DNA of 64,000 bases from NCBI GenBank assembly GCA_043392685.1, contig JBHZGM010000020.1; one strand, given 5' to 3'. The position numbers were made by a program, and so were the translations under genes. This document shows, one piece after another, positions 52,334 through 62,050 of the stretch (positions are counted from its first letter, which is position 1; each line of letters starts with the position of its first letter). The DNA comes from Metapseudomonas sp043392685. Its GTDB lineage: Bacteria; Pseudomonadota; Gammaproteobacteria; Pseudomonadales; Pseudomonadaceae. The notes beneath the pieces were generated by a model, which saw nothing but the letters and a program-made list of their open reading frames with translations, had not been told where the DNA came from and ran no database searches.

Positions 52334-54613
52334 TCAGGCCTGAATGGTCGCCGCCGGATTGATGACCCGGCCGAGCCCCAGGTTGCGCAGGGCCAGATGC
52401 AGCGAGCTGTGGATGACCTGCGGGTTGTCGATGGCCAGCAGTTGCTCCAGCAGCTCCTTGGCTTTGGTCATGGTGATCTGGCGCAGCAGCCACTTCACCT
52501 TCGGCAGGTTGGTGGCGTTCATCGACAGGCTGTCGAAGCCCATCGCCAGCAGCAGCACGGCAGCGGCCGGATCGCCCGCCATCTCGCCGCAGATGCTCAC
52601 CGGCTTGCCTTCGGCATGGGCGTCTTCCACCACTTTCTTCAGGGCCTGCAGTACCGCTGGATGCAGGTAATCGTAGAGATCGGCCACACGCGGATTGTTG
52701 CGGTCCACCGCCAGCAGGTACTGGGTCAGGTCGTTGGAGCCCACCGAGAGGAAGTCCACCTGGCGCGACAATTCGCGGGTCTGGTAGACGGCTGCGGGGA
52801 TCTCCACCATCACCCCGATCGGCGGCATGGGAATGTCCACGCCCTCGTCGCGCACTTCTCCCCAGGCGCGGTGAATCAGGTGCAGCGCCTCTTCCAGCTC
52901 GTGGGTTCCGGAAATCATCGGCAGCAGGATGCGCAGGTTGTCCAGGCCTTCACTGGCCTTGAGCATGGCACGCACCTGGACCAGGAAGATTTCCGGGTGG
53001 TCGAGGGTGACGCGGATGCCGCGCCAGCCGAGGAAGGGATTGCTTTCCTTGATCGGGAAGTAGGAAAGCGCCTTGTCGCCGCCGATATCCAGGGTGCGCA
53101 TGGTCACCGGCAGCGGATGGAAGGCGGCAAGCTGCTCGCGGTAGATGGCGAGCTGTTCCTTTTCGCTGGGGAAGCGCTCGTTGATCATGAACGGCACTTC
53201 GGTGCGGTACAGGCCGACGCCCTCGGCGCCGCGCTCCTGGGCGCGGGTCACGTCGGCGAGCAGGCCGGTGTTCACCCACAGCGGCATGCGATGGCCGTCC
53301 AGGGTTTCGCAGGGCAGGCTGCGCAGCGCATCCAGCCCCTTGACCAGCTGGCGTTCCTCTTCCACCACTTCGCTGTACTGCTTGCGCAGCTCGGGCGAGG
53401 GGTTGGTGAAGACTTCGCCGTGGTAGCCGTCGACGATCAGCTCGATGCCGTCGACCTTGGAATACGGCAGGTCGACCACACCCATCACGGTGGGAATACC
53501 CATGGCGCGGGCGAGAATGGCGACGTGAGAGTTGCCCGAACCCAGCACCGACACCAGGCCCACCAGCTTGCCTTCCGGCACTTCGCCGAGCATCGCCGGG
53601 GACAGCTCCTCGCTGACCAGGATGGTATTTTCCTGGTAGACCAGATTCTGCTTGCGCTCTTCCTGCAGGTAGGCGAGCAGGCGGCGGCCGAGGTCCTTGA
53701 CGTCCGAGGCGCGCTCGCGCAGGTAGTCATCGTCCATCAGCTCGAAACGGGTCACGTGCTCCATCACCACCTGGCGCAGGGCGCCCTGGGCCCACTGGCC
53801 CGTGCGGATCACGCGCTTGACCTCGAGGCCGATGGAGGCATCGTCGAGCATCATCAGGTAGACGTCGAAGAGCGCACGCTCTTCGGGGCGCAGCTGGGTT
53901 TCCAGCTTGCTGGAGAGGCGGCGCATGTCTTCGCGTACCGCTTCCAGGGCCTGCTTGAAGCGTTCGACCTCGGCTTCGATGTCATCGACCGTGCGATCAG
54001 GCACCACCTCCAGGTCAGCCGGCGGCAGCACCACCACCGCGGTCCCCACGGCGGCGCCAGGTGCGCCCGGCACGCCGACGAACTTGGCTTCCTGGGTGCC
54101 TTTACCCTGGCGGCCAAGACCGCGAATGGTGCCGGTGGCCTCGGCGTGGGCGATAACGCCAGCCAGTTGCGCGCTCATGGTGACGAGGAAGGCTTCCTCG
54201 CCCTCGTCGAACTGGCGGCGCTCCTTTTGCTGCACCACCAGGACGCCCATCACCCGCCGGTGGTGGATGATCGGGGCGCCAAGGAAGGAGGCGAAACGCT
54301 CTTCACCGGTTTCGGCGAAGTAGCGGTAACGGGGGTGATCGGCGGCGTGCTCGAGGTTCAGCGGCTCCTCGCGGGTACCCACCAGGCCGACGAGGCCTTC
54401 GTTGGGTGCCATGCTGACCTTGCCGATGGAGCGCTTGTTCAGGCCCTCGGTGGCCATGAGCACGAAGCGGTTGGACTCCGGGTCCAGCAGGTAGACCGAG
54501 CAGACCTGGCTGCCCATGGCCTCCTTGACCCGCTGCACGATGATCGCCAACGCCGCCTTCAGGTCCTTGGCGGCGTTCACTTCCTGGACGATCTTGCGCA
54601 GCGTGTTGAGCAT
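52334..54613 (-). CDS. ptsP: Phosphoenolpyruvate-protein phosphotransferase PtsP (nitrogen PTS enzyme I)
   Basis: 759 residues. GAF domain at about 1-150 (VCSVYLLDPESNRFVLMATE), then enzyme I: the phosphorylated histidine in GSGNSHVAILARAMGIPTV, LRTLDIGGDKALSYFPIKES, and the PEP-binding C-terminal barrel (ICGEMAGDPAAAVLL). It starts the nitrogen-related phosphate chain PtsP-PtsO-PtsN, which links nitrogen state to carbon and biofilm traits. It is 22 bases downstream of rppH, the usual pairing. Confidence 0.96.
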   Translation of the reverse strand: MLNTLRKIVQEVNAAKDLKAALAIIVQRVKEAMGSQVCSVYLLDPESNRFVLMATEGLNKRSIGKVSMAPNEGLVGLVGTREEPLNLEHAADHPRYRYFAETGEERFASFLGAPIIHHRRVMGVLVVQQKERRQFDEGEEAFLVTMSAQLAGVIAHAEATGTIRGLGRQGKGTQEAKFVGVPGAPGAAVGTAVVVLPPADLEVVPDRTVDDIEAEVERFKQALEAVREDMRRLSSKLETQLRPEERALFDVYLMMLDDASIGLEVKRVIRTGQWAQGALRQVVMEHVTRFELMDDDYLRERASDVKDLGRRLLAYLQEERKQNLVYQENTILVSEELSPAMLGEVPEGKLVGLVSVLGSGNSHVAILARAMGIPTVMGVVDLPYSKVDGIELIVDGYHGEVFTNPSPELRKQYSEVVEEERQLVKGLDALRSLPCETLDGHRMPLWVNTGLLADVTRAQERGAEGVGLYRTEVPFMINERFPSEKEQLAIYREQLAAFHPLPVTMRTLDIGGDKALSYFPIKESNPFLGWRGIRVTLDHPEIFLVQVRAMLKASEGLDNLRILLPMISGTHELEEALHLIHRAWGEVRDEGVDIPMPPIGVMVEIPAAVYQTRELSRQVDFLSVGSNDLTQYLLAVDRNNPRVADLYDYLHPAVLQALKKVVEDAHAEGKPVSICGEMAGDPAAAVLLLAMGFDSLSMNATNLPKVKWLLRQITMTKAKELLEQLLAIDNPQVIHSSLHLALRNLGLGRVINPAATIQA

Positions 54614-54635
54614 GGCTAGTCAGCCTTTCTCCGGG

Positions 54636-55115
54636 TCAGTCTTGCGCCAGCAGGCGCGGTGCTAGTTCCTTGAGGGCACGACGGTAGACTTCACGCTTGA
54701 AGGTCACCACCTGACCCAAGGGGTACCAGTAGCTGACCCAGCGCCAGCCGTCGAATTCGGGCTTGCCGGTCAGGTCCATCCGTACCTTGTTCTCATCCGA
54801 CTGCAAGCGCAGCAGGAACCACTTCTGTTTCTGGCCGATGCACAACGGCTGGCTGTTGGTTCGCACCAGCCGCTGGGGCAGACGATAGCGCAACCAACCG
54901 CGGGTGCAGGCAAGAATCTTCACATCCTGCTCTTCCAGGCCGACTTCTTCGTTCAATTCCCGGAAAAGCGCCTCTTCCGGCGTCTCCCGTGGATTGATAC
55001 CGCCCTGCGGAAATTGCCAGGCATCCTGATTGATACGCCGAGCCCAAAGCACCTGCCCGACATCATTGGCGAGAATGATGCCGACATTCGGGCGGAAACC
55101 ATCGGAATCGATCAC
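54636..55115 (-). CDS. rppH: RNA pyrophosphohydrolase
   Basis: 159 residues from the GTG at 55115 (V/M-IDSDGFRPNVGIILAND), the family start; the longer ATG frame to 55190 adds an unrelated extension. Nudix box GGINPRETPEEALFRELNEE, then VGLE. It removes pyrophosphate from the 5' end of mRNA and starts RNase E-dependent decay. It forms an operon with ptsP and is divergent from a HAD phosphatase gene. Confidence 0.95.
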   Translation of the reverse strand: MIDSDGFRPNVGIILANDVGQVLWARRINQDAWQFPQGGINPRETPEEALFRELNEEVGLEEQDVKILACTRGWLRYRLPQRLVRTNSQPLCIGQKQKWFLLRLQSDENKVRMDLTGKPEFDGWRWVSYWYPLGQVVTFKREVYRRALKELAPRLLAQD

Positions 55116-55260
55116 GACACTCAACCTCGCAAACGCATGTTCCGGCATTGTTCCATAAAGGCCGCAAACGCAGCAATGCGAGCATTCCATGCAATGGGCA
55201 GGCCCACCCGAAGCGGCTACTCTGGCCGCCTTTCAAGGCCTCCATGCAAGGAAAAACGAC

Positions 55261-55914
55261 GTGCGCTTGGCTCTTTTCGACCTCGACAACACCCTCCTGG
55301 CTGGCGACAGCGACCACGCCTGGGGCGACTACCTGTGCCAACGCGGGATTCTCGACGGAATCGCCTACAAGGCACGCAACGATGAGTTCTACCAGGACTA
55401 CCTGGCCGGCCGCCTGAACATCCAGGACTACCTCAACTTCAGCCTGGAAATACTCGGTCGCACGGAAATGGTGCAACTGGAGCAGTGGCACCGCGAATTC
55501 ATGCGCGACTGCATCGAACCCATCATCCTGCCCCGTGCCGAGGCCCTGCTGGCCGAACACCGCGCCGCCGGCGACAAGCTGCTGATCATCACCGCCACCA
55601 ACCGCTTCGTCACGGCGCCCATCGCCACGCGCCTGGGGGTGGAAACCCTGCTGGCCACCGAATGCGAAATGGCCGATGGCCGCTACACCGGCCGCACCAC
55701 CGACATCCCCTGCTTCCGCGAGGGCAAGGTGACGCGACTGGCACGCTGGCTCGCCGAAACCGGCCTCGACCTCGGCGACAGCACCTTCTACAGCGACTCG
55801 TTGAACGACCTTCCCCTGCTGGAACAGGTAACCCGCCCGGTGGCAGTGGACCCGGACCCGAAACTGCGCGCTGAGGCAGAGCGACGTGGCTGGCCGGTGA
55901 TCTCGCTGCGCTAG
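55261..55914 (+). CDS. HAD-superfamily phosphatase (subfamily IB, SerB-like)
   Basis: 217 residues from the GTG at 55261, with AAGGA 8 bases ahead; an ATG at 55189 would add an unlikely tail. The catalytic motif is LFDLDNTLLAGDSDHAWG (DxD), with motif II IITATNRFVTAPIA and motif III/IV FYSDSLNDLPLLEQV. Relatives in Pseudomonas (PA0335 type) have been annotated as histidinol-phosphate phosphatases, so a role in histidine synthesis is possible. A phosphoserine or other small phosphomonoester substrate cannot be excluded. Confidence 0.85.
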   Translation: MRLALFDLDNTLLAGDSDHAWGDYLCQRGILDGIAYKARNDEFYQDYLAGRLNIQDYLNFSLEILGRTEMVQLEQWHREFMRDCIEPIILPRAEALLAEHRAAGDKLLIITATNRFVTAPIATRLGVETLLATECEMADGRYTGRTTDIPCFREGKVTRLARWLAETGLDLGDSTFYSDSLNDLPLLEQVTRPVAVDPDPKLRAEAERRGWPVISLR

Positions 55915-55928
55915 CGCTCCCTGCCCGG

Positions 55929-56396
55929 TCAGAGCGGCTTGATCACCATCAACGCATGGATCGCCACCAGCACGCCCAGTACGAACACCGCCAGGCGCAC
56001 GCGCAATGCCAGATGGGCGGCGATCTGCGGTCCGGGCGCCTGGCTGTCCCGCAAGGCCTTGCGGGCGCGGTTGCGAATGCGCACTTGCAGCCAGAAAAGC
56101 GGCAGCCAGCAGAGTGCCGCCAGCAGATAAAGCCCGGTGCTCCACAGCAACCAGAGCTGCCCCACGGGCCAGCCACCCACCTTGGCCAGGGCCAGGCCGG
56201 TCAGCGGCAGCAGCGCGGCGGAGCTGGCGATGAACCAGAGATCCAGCCTTACCAGCGAGGAAAAGGTGAGCGCAATCTGCTGGAGGTCGCCGCCTTTCCA
56301 CGCCCGATAAGCGAAGAACAACCCGACCAGCACCGCGCCGAGCAGCACCGCAGCGAGCAGCCCGTGAACGGTCTTGAGCAGGAAATAGAGGCTCAT
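55929..56396 (-). CDS. Four-helix membrane protein, DUF2269-like (second of a tandem pair)
   Basis: 155 residues from the ATG at 56396. About four transmembrane helices: YFLLKTVHGLLAAVLLGAVL, a second after DLWFIASSAALLPLTGLALA, a third LYLLAALCWLPLFWLQV, and the last LAVFVLGVLVAIHALMVI. A conserved histidine lies in helix 1. It is clearly homologous to the gene upstream (shared WLL-x-TLYL and closing KPL). The function of the family is unknown. Confidence 0.75.
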   Translation of the reverse strand: MSLYFLLKTVHGLLAAVLLGAVLVGLFFAYRAWKGGDLQQIALTFSSLVRLDLWFIASSAALLPLTGLALAKVGGWPVGQLWLLWSTGLYLLAALCWLPLFWLQVRIRNRARKALRDSQAPGPQIAAHLALRVRLAVFVLGVLVAIHALMVIKPL

Positions 56397-56415
56397 GCCG
56401 GGCACTGACGCCGCA

Positions 56416-56874
56416 TCAGAGCGGCTTGGCCAGCATCAGCGCCAGCACGGCGAGGAACAGTAGCAAGCCAACAACGCCGTAGGCGGCACCGAACCTGAGG
56501 CTGCGCTGCACCGCCGCCGAAACTGGCCCGCCCTCGGCCAGGGCCTGCTCCCGCAGGCGCGCAACACGACCGAACAGCAGCAGCCAGGCGATGCAGCCGA
56601 ACAGGTAGAGGGTGGCGCCGCCCAGCAGCCAGGTCTGGCCCAGCGGGAGGCCGGCGAGGTTGACCATCCACCAGCCGCTGACCGGCAGGGAGACGGCCAC
56701 GAGAATCAGCAGCGGCACACCGATCAGCAGGATACGCCGCAGGCTCGAAGCGATCCGGGCAGCGTCGCCGGAGCGGAAGTTGCGCCAGCCGTACCAGGAC
56801 AACCCCGCCAGTCCGCCGAAGAACAGCAGGGTGGCCAGGCCGTGGAGGATGCGGAACAGCAGGTAGTTTTCCAT
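56416..56874 (-). CDS. Four-helix membrane protein, DUF2269-like (first of a tandem pair)
   Basis: 152 residues. The start MENYLLFRILHGLATLLFFG follows a GGAAA-type site. Four predicted membrane helices, the same plan as the next gene: histidine in helix 1, GWWMVNLAGLPLGQTWLLGG in the middle, closing MLAKPL. It is 19 bases upstream of its paralogue, so probably one operon. The function is unknown. The repeated histidine in helix 1 might suggest a heme or quinone site, but this is speculation. Confidence 0.75.
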   Translation of the reverse strand: MENYLLFRILHGLATLLFFGGLAGLSWYGWRNFRSGDAARIASSLRRILLIGVPLLILVAVSLPVSGWWMVNLAGLPLGQTWLLGGATLYLFGCIAWLLLFGRVARLREQALAEGGPVSAAVQRSLRFGAAYGVVGLLLFLAVLALMLAKPL

Positions 56875-56897
56875 GGAACATTTCCTTGTCAGCGAAA

Positions 56898-56924
56898 GCG
56901 GCTGCGAGAAAGCCTAGCAGCCGC
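56898..56924 (-). terminator. Terminator-like hairpin after ilvA
   Basis: 8-bp stem GCGGCTGC (56898-56905) with GCAGCCGC (56917-56924), followed on the minus strand by TTTCGCTG. A modest terminator 25 bases past the ilvA stop. Confidence 0.55.
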
Positions 56925-56948
56925 CCGGTCCGGCGCGCCCAGGCGTCC

Positions 56949-58463
<1,515 letters not shown>

Positions 58464-58552
58464 CGTGGCTTCACTGGCGGGTATTTCAGGGGAGGACGGA
58501 GTCTACCGCAGGGATTCGTCGGGCGACCACATGGTTTGCGGGGTTTAGCGGC

Positions 58553-58558
58553 TATAAT
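58553..58558 (+). promoter_or_regulatory. -10 element of rpiA
   Basis: Consensus TATAAT at 58553-58558, followed by CCGCGCCC. It lies 35 bases before the rpiA ATG. The -35 region is poor. Confidence 0.5.
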
Positions 58559-58593
58559 CCGCGCCCTCGACACTCCTCCAATCGGACCCCAGC

Positions 58594-59265
58594 ATGACCC
58601 AGGACCAGCTCAAGCAGGCCGTCGCCCAGGCCGCCATCGACTTCATCCTCCCCAAACTCGATGACAAGAGCATCATCGGCGTCGGCACCGGCTCCACCGC
58701 CAACTTCTTCATCGACCTGCTGGCCCAGCACAAGATGGCATTCGACGGTGCCGTGGCCAGCTCCGAGGCCACCGCCCAGCGCCTGAAGGGCCACGGCATC
58801 CCGGTGTACGACCTGAACAGCGTCAGCGACCTCGAGTTCTATGTCGATGGCGCCGACGAGAGCAACGAGCGCCTCGAACTGATCAAGGGCGGCGGCGCGG
58901 CCCTGACCCGCGAGAAGATCGTCGCGGCGGTGGCCAGGACCTTCATCTGCATCGCCGACGAGAGCAAGCTGGTGCCCATCCTCGGCACCTTCCCGTTGCC
59001 GGTGGAAGTCATTCCCATGGCCCGCAGCCACGTGGCCCGCCAACTGGTGAAGCTGGGCGGCGACCCGGTCTACCGCGAAGGTGTGCTGACCGACAACGGC
59101 AACATCATCCTCGATGTTTACAACCTGCAGATCGACAGCCCGGCGAAGCTGGAAGAGCAAATCAACAACATCGTCGGCGTGGTCACCAACGGCCTGTTCG
59201 CCCAGCGTCCGGCCGACCTGCTGCTGCTCGGCACCAAGGACGGCGTGAAAAGCATCGCGCCCTGA
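58594..59265 (+). CDS. rpiA: Ribose-5-phosphate isomerase A
   Basis: 223 residues. Interconverts ribose-5-phosphate and ribulose-5-phosphate. Motifs: IIGVGTGSTANFFIDLLAQ, the substrate loop YVDGADESNERLELIKGGG, and LTREKIVAAVARTFICIADE. The length is normal. It stands divergent from ilvA. Confidence 0.98.
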   Translation: MTQDQLKQAVAQAAIDFILPKLDDKSIIGVGTGSTANFFIDLLAQHKMAFDGAVASSEATAQRLKGHGIPVYDLNSVSDLEFYVDGADESNERLELIKGGGAALTREKIVAAVARTFICIADESKLVPILGTFPLPVEVIPMARSHVARQLVKLGGDPVYREGVLTDNGNIILDVYNLQIDSPAKLEEQINNIVGVVTNGLFAQRPADLLLLGTKDGVKSIAP

Positions 59266-59349
59266 CGCGACTTCCCGGCCAAACCGTCTAGATTTGATGG
59301 CTACGGCGCCTTGGTGCGCCGTCCACTGCCACAGACCAGGAGGTACCCC

Positions 59350-59682
59350 ATGGCCGGGAAATTCCATCTGAAGAAGGCCAACGATGGCCAGTTCCACTTC
59401 AATTTGAACGCCGGCAACGGCGAGACCATCCTCACCAGCGAGCTGTACAAGGCCAAGGATTCCGCCTTGAACGGCATCGAATCGGTACGCAAGAACGCCG
59501 TTCGTGAAGGCGCCTTCGAAAGCAAGACCGCCAGCAACGGCAAGTTCTATTTCGTGCTCAAGGCCACCAACGGCCAGGTCATCGGCCAGAGCCAGATGTA
59601 TGCCAGCGCCGCCAGCGCCAGCGCGGGCATCGAATCGGTGAAGAAAAACGCCCCCGACGCCACCCTCGACGATGACAGCTGA
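59350..59682 (+). CDS. YegP-like protein with two DUF1508 repeats
   Basis: 110 residues from the ATG at 59350, with AGGAGGTACCCC ahead. Two copies of the YegP/DUF1508 unit: KFHLKKANDGQFHFNLNAGN with IESVRKNA, then GKFYFVLKATNGQVIGQSQM with IESVKKNA. The function of these small basic proteins is unknown. Its stop codon abuts that of the converging next gene. Confidence 0.9.
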   Translation: MAGKFHLKKANDGQFHFNLNAGNGETILTSELYKAKDSALNGIESVRKNAVREGAFESKTASNGKFYFVLKATNGQVIGQSQMYASAASASAGIESVKKNAPDATLDDDS

Positions 59683-60606
59683 TCAGTCGCCTGCCTGTTT
59701 GCGGAACACGTAGAACAGGTTCGGCTCACTGACCAGATAGAGGTTGCCCTCGTTGTCCATGGCCACCCCTTCGGCCTGCGGCACCGCCCGCTGCAGGCCA
59801 TGCATCCCGCGCAGCAGCGACAGGGTGCTGATCGGGCGGCCGTCGGCGTTCAGCTCCAGCACCAGCCGCGACTCATCCGACAGCGCCAGCAGGTGGCCGC
59901 TGCGGTCGTCGTATTGCAGGCTGGAAAGATCGCGGACAAAGAGCCGGGCGTCACGCTTGGGATTGTCCACCACGTGCACGGCGAACGGCTTGTCCGGGTT
60001 GCTGTGGGGGAATCCGTGGATCTCGTAGATCCGCACCGGGTCGCGCTCCTTGGCCACGAACAGGCGCTGGCCGGCCGGGTCGTAGGCCAGCCCCTCGAAG
60101 CCCTTGTTGCCGGACAGGCCGATGCCGAGGGAAAGCTGCTGGGAGTCGGCGGCATCGATGAAGGTGGTGTCTTCTTGCACGCGCACCTTGATGAGGCGTT
60201 GCAGGCGCTCGTCGGTGATCACGTAGACGCCCTTGCTGATGTACTCGATGGCTTCCGGATCGCCGAATCCCACCAGCGGGATGCGGCGGATCAGGTGGCC
60301 ATCCAGGGACAGCTCGATGATTTCCGGACGCTGGTTGGTCACGGTGAAGAGGCTGTGGCGATCGGGGTCGTAGGTCAGCGCGGAAACATCGTCGACCAGG
60401 CCTTCGATGGGCCTGGCCTCGATGTCCACCCGATAGTCCGGCAGCCAGATCGAGCGCTCCCGCCACTCCGAGGCGTGGCGCCATTCTTGCAGGATGAACA
60501 GGCCCCGCTCGAAGAGCCGGAACTGCTGGGCAGCGACGCCGAGCAGCACCAGCAGCAGGAGCAGAAAAGCGGCAAGCAGCCGCCACGGGGTCAGGAGTGG
60601 ACGCAT
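59683..60606 (-). CDS. SdiA-regulated-type (YjiK-like) membrane-anchored beta-propeller protein
   Basis: 307 residues (ATG at 60606, or one codon earlier). An N-terminal hydrophobic anchor (LLAAFLLLLLVLLGVAA) is followed by a periplasmic domain with repeated strands: VDDVSALTYDPDRHSLFTVT, GFGDPEAIEYISKGVYVITD, NKGFEGLAYDPAGQRLFVAK, and VPQAEGVAMDNEGNLYLVSE. This matches the SdiA-regulated/YjiK family, a six-bladed propeller of unknown function. Confidence 0.85.
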   Translation of the reverse strand: MRPLLTPWRLLAAFLLLLLVLLGVAAQQFRLFERGLFILQEWRHASEWRERSIWLPDYRVDIEARPIEGLVDDVSALTYDPDRHSLFTVTNQRPEIIELSLDGHLIRRIPLVGFGDPEAIEYISKGVYVITDERLQRLIKVRVQEDTTFIDAADSQQLSLGIGLSGNKGFEGLAYDPAGQRLFVAKERDPVRIYEIHGFPHSNPDKPFAVHVVDNPKRDARLFVRDLSSLQYDDRSGHLLALSDESRLVLELNADGRPISTLSLLRGMHGLQRAVPQAEGVAMDNEGNLYLVSEPNLFYVFRKQAGD

Positions 60607-60724
60607 CAATCAGGACTCTGGAATTCAGGACGCGGCGAAGGATACAGAGCGCACCGAATTGCTACCTGAATTGAAGCTTAAAGCCCGAACAAAGGCATGG
60701 CGGGCGTTACAAAAGGGGACGGAT

Positions 60725-61741
60725 ATGGCCACCTCGCTGCTACCGGAAGAACGCGCACTCACCACCTTGCACACCATCGCCCTGGCGGTGGCGACCCTGG
60801 CCAGCGGCGACGCCGACCGAAGGCTGCTCCTGGAGGGCAGCGGCGTGTCCTGCAGCGACCTCGACACCCCCGACAAACTGATCACCCACGCCCAGGAACT
60901 GCGCGTCTTCGCCAATGCGCTGGCCAACACCCGCGACCCCGCCCTGGGCCTGTCCCTCGGCTTGCGCATGCACGTGTCCGCCTACGGCATGCTCGGCTAC
61001 ACCATGCTCGCCAGCCGCACCCTGCGCGATGCCCTGACCATCGCGCTCGACCGCCCGGCGCTTCTGGGCACTTATTTCAAGCTGAGTCTGGAAGAGGATG
61101 GCGACGAGGCTCGCCTGATCGCCGTCGGTTATCGCTACGCGCCGGAGCTGACGGTGTTCAACAGCGAGCTGTGCCTGACCTCGCTGCTCACCGTGCTGCA
61201 GGACCTGCTCGGCGCCCGTATCCGCCCGCTGCGGGTGTGCCTGTCCTACCGGCCACCGCTGCACGCCGCCACCTATGAACGGATACTCGGCTGCCCGGTG
61301 GAATTCGGCGCCTCGCGCAACGCCCTGTGCTTCGACGCCGCGCTGCTCGACCGGACCTTGCCGCTGGCCGACCCGGTCACCTGCCACTACGGGCTGCAGC
61401 AATGCCTCAAGCTCGACGCCCAGCTCGACAGCCGCCATGACGTGCTCGAACAGATTCGCCACCATCTGGCCGGCAACCTGCGCGAAGCCTGCGACCTGGA
61501 CAGCGTGGCGCGCCAGCTGCACCGTTCCGAGCGCACCCTGCGCCGCCACCTCCGGCAGTTGAACACCAGCTTCCAGCGCCTGCTGGACGAAGTGCGCTAC
61601 GACAAGGCGCGCCAGTTGCTGGTGCAGACCGACCTGCCCATCTACCTGATCGCCGAACAGCTCGGCTACAGCGAAACCGCCAGCTTCCGCCATGCCTTCC
61701 AGCGCTGGAGCGGCCAGTCGCCGAGCCTGTATCGGCGCTAG
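60725..61741 (+). CDS. AraC-family transcriptional regulator (OruR-like, Arabinose_bd N-terminus)
   Basis: 338 residues from the ATG at 60725, with GGGGACGG ahead; longer frames cross the divergent promoter region. The N-terminal ligand domain (residues 20-200: RDPALGLSLGLRMHVSAYGM, LGYTMLASRTLRDAL) is of the type found in OruR/ArgR-like AraC proteins. Two C-terminal helix-turn-helix motifs are at about 235-335 (VARQLHRSERTLRRHLRQLN; IAEQLGYSETASFRHAFQRW). The target is unknown. The polyamine-type ABC operon downstream is a candidate. Confidence 0.88.
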   Translation: MATSLLPEERALTTLHTIALAVATLASGDADRRLLLEGSGVSCSDLDTPDKLITHAQELRVFANALANTRDPALGLSLGLRMHVSAYGMLGYTMLASRTLRDALTIALDRPALLGTYFKLSLEEDGDEARLIAVGYRYAPELTVFNSELCLTSLLTVLQDLLGARIRPLRVCLSYRPPLHAATYERILGCPVEFGASRNALCFDAALLDRTLPLADPVTCHYGLQQCLKLDAQLDSRHDVLEQIRHHLAGNLREACDLDSVARQLHRSERTLRRHLRQLNTSFQRLLDEVRYDKARQLLVQTDLPIYLIAEQLGYSETASFRHAFQRWSGQSPSLYRR

Positions 61742-61764
61742 CGATCGCTGCGACCTGATCTTTT

Positions 61765-61860
61765 GTGGGGGCGAATTCATTCGCCAAGGACAGCGCAGCT
61801 GTCCCGCCCGACTCCGTAGGGCAGACCTGCGGCCTGCTTGGCGATTGAAATCGCCCCTAC
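61765..61860. repeat. REP-type pair between the AraC gene and the ABC transporter operon
   Basis: Arm 1 (61765-61788) contains GTGGGGGCGAATTCATTCGCC. Arm 2 (61837-61860) is close to its reverse complement (CTTGGCGATTGAAATCGCCCC, then TAC). They are 48 bases apart. This is the typical Pseudomonas REP pair. Apart from it, the 309-base gap 61742-62050 holds the ABC operon leader with no clear promoter or ribosome site. Confidence 0.75.
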
Positions 61861-62050
61861 AGGAGGGCACCCAGTCCCGCCTCTGCGACCTCCATCACAC
61901 CCCACAACTTGGCCGAAAATATCCCCTTTTGACCTGATCTATCGTTCTTCTGAAAGCAGGGCCGCTGACAGAATCGGGACAAACAAGGGCCGCTTCACCA
62001 GCAGAAAAAAGAAGCCCAATAAGAACAGACCCTTAGAGCTTGTGATCAGC

